From positions 1-43,102 of the IMG/VR virus record IMGVR_UViG_3300020404_002809: DNA of 43,102 nt; one strand, 5' to 3'. The position numbers were made by a program, and so were the translations under genes. Positions within the stretch are counted from its first letter, which is position 1, and each line of letters starts with the position of its first letter. Positions 38,920-43,102 of the stretch are shown here, in pieces. The notes below the pieces were generated by a model that had not been told where the DNA came from, ran no database searches, and saw only the letters and a program-made list of their open reading frames with translations. This DNA is from a virus.

Positions 38920-39868
38920 TAGTATCTATAGATGTTGTTCTTTTTTCCTTAAATATATAGGTTAGGTCAATATACGAATCATTTAAATAATATCCAAATG
39001 AATTTATTTCTGAGTATTTTAAATTAAAAAATGGGTCCGTTATTAAGATTTCTTTATCATTGATATTTACTTTAAGGTTTTCTTTTATATCATAAATTAA
39101 AATAGAAGGTTCTGTTTTGTAAACCTTAGGATCTGTAACACTTTGGTAGAATACTTTAAATAAATTATTATCCATATTAAAATTAAAAGCATCCTGGAAG
39201 TCTATATACATAATTTGATCCTTAACTACTTCGGGATAAATTTCATAATTAAATACAGATATTAAATGCCCTAAATAAGTTTCAGCATCTTTAAAATCAT
39301 GATGTTCTGTAGTAATTGACCCATCAATATATTGTTCTTGTGATATTAAAGGAAGTAATTTTTTTAGATTTTCTTTATTTAGAATATTAAGCATAAAGCT
39401 AGGGAAACGAAAACCTTTTTCATTTTCTTTAGCATAAACTTTACTTGTAACAAAACTTTGAGGTGATTTTAAAGTTTCAAACATTAAAGGTGTAAGTATA
39501 GTATCATAATTAATAAAACTGTATTGGTCATAATCTAAAGATAATCCCAAATGACTTGAAGTCAAAAATTGATTAAAGGCTGTCCACCCATAGTCTGGGA
39601 GTATATTAACTAAATCATAATTTTCTTGGCCTAATGTAATAGTTTTCCAATATACCATTCCCCTTTGAGGCCAATGTAATATAGGATTACTTTTATCATA
39701 AATAAAATATTCTATTTGGGATTGGATACTTTTAGGTAAAGGAACATGAGATGTAAGTAGTATATCAAAACCATTAGATTTTAATTGTTTAATATTATCA
39801 TCTAATATCTTAATTTTTTCTTCAGTGTCACAATGACTTAAAATAATTATTAAATTTTTATTTATCAT
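38912..39868 (-). CDS. Glycosyltransferase-like protein (318 aa)
   Basis: The start LIIILSHCDTEEKIKILDDN followed by GFDILLTSHVPLP resembles phage and bacterial GT-A-type proteins that begin with a His-Cys-Asp-Thr and 'S-H-x-P-L' pattern. SLDYDQYSFINYDT is a possible acidic acceptor/metal loop. No complete D-x-D is evident. It is probably an acceptor-sugar transferase in the glycan operon. It overlaps the next gene by 11 nt and the following SDR by 8 nt. Confidence 0.65.
   Translation of the reverse strand: MINKNLIIILSHCDTEEKIKILDDNIKQLKSNGFDILLTSHVPLPKSIQSQIEYFIYDKSNPILHWPQRGMVYWKTITLGQENYDLVNILPDYGWTAFNQFLTSSHLGLSLDYDQYSFINYDTILTPLMFETLKSPQSFVTSKVYAKENEKGFRFPSFMLNILNKENLKKLLPLISQEQYIDGSITTEHHDFKDAETYLGHLISVFNYEIYPEVVKDQIMYIDFQDAFNFNMDNNLFKVFYQSVTDPKVYKTEPSILIYDIKENLKVNINDKEILITDPFFNLKYSEINSFGYYLNDSYIDLTYIFKEKRTTSIDTND
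38967..38998 (-). promoter_or_regulatory. Host-type promoter inside the 318-aa gene (P5)
   Basis: TTTG at 38998-38995, 20-nt spacer ending ATTCG, then TATATTGA at 38974-38967, 48 nt before the PseB-like ATG. Same spacing as P1-P3. Confidence 0.55.
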
Positions 39869-42800
39869 AACATGCGATATAAGGGGTTATGTCTTTATTT
39901 TTATCATACTTAGTAATGGATTCATACTCTATATAATTAGTATTAGAATTACTTTTAAACCAATCACCATTTTTAGTTAATAATTGATTAATAACAGGCT
40001 GTTCGGATTTATATAATTTTAATAATTTTAATTTTTTATCTAAGATATTTTTTGGTAATTTTGTAGAATTTTTACTAAAAACATAAAATTCAGTAGCTAA
40101 TTTTTTAATAGTTTCAAATAATCTTTTATGTTTAGGGTGGCCATATTCCCCTATAGGATTATGGGTTACAATTTTTTCCCAATTTTTGGATAGTAAGTTT
40201 TTAAAAAGATTTAAATCATAAATTTCACTTTCATCATAAAGTGAATCTTTAAAGTCCCACATTTCATAAGAGCCTATATTTAAAGCTTTCATTACGTTCT
40301 GGAACTCTTTACTTCTAATTTCATTATTTTTATTTGTTATACAGACTACTTTATATTTTGGGCCATGGTTAATTAGTTCTGCACCTCCAAAAATTAATTC
40401 ATCATCAGGATGAGCAACTATCATTAGTTTTGTTGTTTGATAATCCTTAAAAGAATTATTTAAAATATCTGCGTTTTTTTGTTTTACTGAGGGGTCAGGC
40501 CCATGAATAAAATAGGGGTCAAGATTGCTTTTGTCATACATTACGTCAAATCCTTGTTTTAAAAAATAAGGATTAACTTTAGTTTCATCCTCAGAACTAT
40601 AATAATTATTCCAAGTTATAGGCAAATCTAATTTTTTGTTTTCTTCCCATAGGATGTTATTAGCTACTCTTTCCTCTGAAAATGCATTATCATCAGCATA
40701 TATTTTTACACTATATTTATTTAAATCTTTATTCCATTGAATACATTTTTCAAAAAATGATTTACTTCGTTTATCATAAAAATAAAAACCAGTAGCAATT
40801 AGTTTACCATTAGGGTTTCTTTGAATACCCTTTAATGCTGCTAATTCGCCCCCATAATTACCTTCTAATCTTATATCCTTATGGGTTCTCCAATGATTTA
40901 TATCTTGATGATAATAAGTCATAAATAAAGGATAATCCTTTAAATTATTTATATATTTTATAGATTTATCTATATTTTCTGTTGCAAAGGCATCTCCATC
41001 TATCCAAGCAAATTTATCATAAGGTTCGTTTAAAGAATCTATGCTGGCTAAATATTTAGCAAAATAAATAGAATAATCTTTATTAAATAAATCAAGTTCA
41101 CCCGTAGGTTGAGTTTTAGGTTTTGGTCTATAATTTATTCTTTTGTTTATAACATTAGGCAATTCTATATTCGAATCACAGTTAAATCCATACACTATTA
41201 ATTTATGTTTAGAATATTTTAATAAACTTTTAGCTAATACTTTTATCATAGGAAGATAAGATTTATCACCTCCTGTTATCCATATAAAGTTATTATTATT
41301 TTTTGGGTAAAGGTAATTTATAACTTCATTATAAACTTGATCAACTGTAATTGATTTTTGACATATATGTTGTAAATCTGTTCCTTGGTGTTTTCCACAC
41401 CAATCCCAATCACCAGCATCAAATACTAATTCTTTACTTACCCAGCAATTATTACATACACTATGATTTTCTATTTTAGTTAAATTATGAGTAAATTCAT
41501 ACCCATAAGGAATAAAATTATTAATCATTATAGTATGTTTATCTAATACCCAATTTACCCAAGATAAACCTGAGCCTAATCCTATGAACAAATCAGCATG
41601 ATGTAGATAGTTTAATGTATCTTCCCATTTTAGATTTTTTTTATCTATTATATTTGTTCCTTTAAATCCTTCTTTAGATAGATTAACTACTTTATACCCC
41701 TTACTATGTAATTTTTTTACTAATTTTTTCCAACTTTCATAAGGCCATTCTTTTAACCCAGCTGTTGATCTTGGACCTATACAAATATATTTGTTTTTTA
41801 TAGGCCTTTTTTTAGGGGTAAAGTTAATACCATAATGTAATTCTTTATAAGGTAAACCTAAAATATCAGATGCAGCTTGAATTAGAGGAATAGTATTTAC
41901 TTGAGTTGGGTGATTATTAAAATTTTTCCACCCACCATCTTCATCTCTAAACCAACCAATTTCATATATAACATAAGCATCATATGCTGATCCAGGTTTT
42001 ATAAAAGTTAAATCTTTATATTCTGGTAGTGTTTGGAACCAACTATTATGGTGGGTGCTTACGACAACTTCACATTTATGTTTTTTATAAAATTCTAAAA
42101 CTTGGGGGATCCATGCTATTGTATCTCCAATAGATTTAGATTCAAAGTTAATTCTAACTTTATTATTTGTAAGGTTAAATCTATGTACAATTTTACCATT
42201 TACTTTAATTATCCAGGGTATATAATAAGATTTACTACATTTAGTCCACATATTATTACTTATAGTATCACTATGTATTACTTCATTAGTATCGCCATTT
42301 ATAAATTCAATAAAATAATTATTATTATGATGTCCTAATACTTCTACTTTTGGTCCTAAATTAAAGCTTATTTCTATTTTATTCTTTGGTAGATTATTTA
42401 GTAAAGATTCTATTTCTTTACCTGCTAACTTAGCTGCATTTTTCCATGTAAACTTTTTTCTGATTATTTTTGATTCTTTTAATGCTTGTTTTTTGTGGTG
42501 TTTATAATTTTTATAAGCATCCCTCATTACTTTTCTTAAATGATCAAAGTCTGGTTCATAAAATTCTCCAGCTAATAAGGATTGAGAAAAGCTACTATAT
42601 TCTCCCTGTTTAGCTTCTGACATAGACTTAATATCTACAGGTAATCCTAACCCTTCTGCAAATTCCAGCTGGGCGCTACAATTAGAGTATATTGAAGGTG
42701 TACCACAGGCCATAGCTTCAATTAAAGGTAAATTCCACCCTTCAGCTCGAGCACATGACAAAAATACATGACCTTTTTGTAAATATTTTATATATTCTTT

Positions 42801-43102
42801 TCTAGTAGGAAAGTGTTTAATTTTAATTCTGGGGTCATTTAATTTATAATGTTTTAATCTATCTTCTGTAGATTCAAATTTATCCTTAGCATATGGGTTA
42901 TCAATTGATACTATTAAATCTACAGGTTCATCTTTATTAAATTCTTTTAAAAAAGATTCTATAATTTCTTTAGTTGCTTTTCTATAATCAAATCTCCCAA
43001 ATAATACAAACTTAAACCTTTTATCATTATATTCTGGGAGAGTAGCATTATCATTTGGTTGGAAAATTGATCCATCTACTGCTTCGGGTATTACTTTGAT
43101 TT
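39858..43102 (-). CDS. Multidomain glycosyltransferase / BAHT-like / GT-A / PIG-L deacetylase (5' end beyond window)
   Basis: The frame is open to base 43102 (about 1080 residues visible; an internal TTG at 42761 is not a start). Domains, numbered from that TTG: a GT4-type C-terminal half (upstream VLFGRFDYRKATKEIIESFL, then GHVFLSCARAEGWNLPLIEA). Residues ~200-480 are heptosyltransferase-like (IGDTIAWIP; VCNNCW, DAGDWDWCGKHQGT, HICQKSIT: Cys436, 439, 455, 467, as in TibC/autotransporter heptosyltransferases). Residues ~490-770 are GT-A-like with FAWIDGDAFATEN. From 780 a PIG-L/LmbE deacetylase carries HPDDE and GEYGHPKHK. It could build and deacetylate a glycan on a virion or host-surface protein. 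Confidence 0.8.
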   Translation of the reverse strand, partial: IKVIPEAVDGSIFQPNDNATLPEYNDKRFKFVLFGRFDYRKATKEIIESFLKEFNKDEPVDLIVSIDNPYAKDKFESTEDRLKHYKLNDPRIKIKHFPTRKEYIKYLQKGHVFLSCARAEGWNLPLIEAMACGTPSIYSNCSAQLEFAEGLGLPVDIKSMSEAKQGEYSSFSQSLLAGEFYEPDFDHLRKVMRDAYKNYKHHKKQALKESKIIRKKFTWKNAAKLAGKEIESLLNNLPKNKIEISFNLGPKVEVLGHHNNNYFIEFINGDTNEVIHSDTISNNMWTKCSKSYYIPWIIKVNGKIVHRFNLTNNKVRINFESKSIGDTIAWIPQVLEFYKKHKCEVVVSTHHNSWFQTLPEYKDLTFIKPGSAYDAYVIYEIGWFRDEDGGWKNFNNHPTQVNTIPLIQAASDILGLPYKELHYGINFTPKKRPIKNKYICIGPRSTAGLKEWPYESWKKLVKKLHSKGYKVVNLSKEGFKGTNIIDKKNLKWEDTLNYLHHADLFIGLGSGLSWVNWVLDKHTIMINNFIPYGYEFTHNLTKIENHSVCNNCWVSKELVFDAGDWDWCGKHQGTDLQHICQKSITVDQVYNEVINYLYPKNNNNFIWITGGDKSYLPMIKVLAKSLLKYSKHKLIVYGFNCDSNIELPNVINKRINYRPKPKTQPTGELDLFNKDYSIYFAKYLASIDSLNEPYDKFAWIDGDAFATENIDKSIKYINNLKDYPLFMTYYHQDINHWRTHKDIRLEGNYGGELAALKGIQRNPNGKLIATGFYFYDKRSKSFFEKCIQWNKDLNKYSVKIYADDNAFSEERVANNILWEENKKLDLPITWNNYYSSEDETKVNPYFLKQGFDVMYDKSNLDPYFIHGPDPSVKQKNADILNNSFKDYQTTKLMIVAHPDDELIFGGAELINHGPKYKVVCITNKNNEIRSKEFQNVMKALNIGSYEMWDFKDSLYDESEIYDLNLFKNLLSKNWEKIVTHNPIGEYGHPKHKRLFETIKKLATEFYVFSKNSTKLPKNILDKKLKLLKLYKSEQPVINQLLTKNGDWFKSNSNTNYIEYESITKYDKNKDITPYIACYDK

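Noticed and set aside
1-43102. Insertion sequences, prophage attachment sites, CRISPR arrays or rRNA.
   Set aside because: No transposase, inverted-repeat pair, att-like duplication, array or rRNA segment was seen on reading.

Overview
The window looks like part of a large, AT-rich tailed-phage genome (contractile-tail myovirus) that infects a marine Bacteroidetes/Flavobacteriia-type host. Every supported gene lies on the minus strand, so transcription runs right to left. The phage assignment rests on a contractile sheath, tail tube, tape measure, baseplate proteins, and T4-type replication proteins (UvsX, gp32-like SSB, gp41-like helicase, RNase H/FEN-like nuclease). The host guess rests on three things: a giant secreted protein ending in a type IX secretion (T9SS) C-terminal sorting domain, A/T-rich leaders without Shine-Dalgarno sequences, and promoters with Bacteroidetes-type TTTG-N20-TAnnTTTA spacing.

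Layout in coordinate order. (1) 1-6.7 kb: nucleotide and DNA-modification block. It holds a MazG-like fragment, a purine phosphoribosyltransferase, FolE, flavodoxin, QueE, QueD, thioredoxin, a tRNA-like element, QueC and a DpdA-type transglycosylase, interleaved with small proteins. Together these make a 7-deazaguanine base and exchange it for guanine in DNA. (2) 6.8-14.8 kb: envelope/lysis-type accessory block. It holds a zincin, small membrane proteins, a 4-TM coiled-coil protein with an EF-hand-like loop, a YkuD-like protein, a thioredoxin-fold protein without its CxxC, an outer-membrane beta-barrel and the 966-aa T9SS protein with 12 Cys-rich repeats. (3) 14.9-23.7 kb: nrdA, nrdB, helicase, nuclease, uvsX, SSB, an unknown, and a short divergent family-A DNA polymerase. 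(4) 23.7-37.2 kb: tail and baseplate genes up to the sheath. (5) 37.2-43.1 kb: glycan block with two sugar-nucleotide SDR enzymes, a glycosyltransferase-like protein and a multidomain glycosyltransferase/deacetylase that runs off the window.

Regulation is unusually readable. Four sites (upstream of queC, of the dpdA operon, of the SSB operon and of an SDR gene) share TTTGG-N15-(A/G)TTCGTATATT with identical spacing, and two weaker relatives exist. A different motif, AATATTTATAATAAAA-like, precedes the virion and envelope genes and is a candidate late promoter. A T7 run at the end of the gp26-like gene suggests a programmed +1 or -2 frameshift into a second frame that has no ATG, directly upstream of the tape measure gene.

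The most interesting candidates are the modification island with a QueC that has lost its zinc cysteines, the phage-encoded T9SS cargo and its outer-membrane neighbour, the four-domain glyco-enzyme containing a bacterial autotransporter-heptosyltransferase-like module, the promoter families, and the small polymerase. Three small genes (56, 54 and 35 aa) were found by reading the gaps. No stretch longer than about 100 bases is without a gene.
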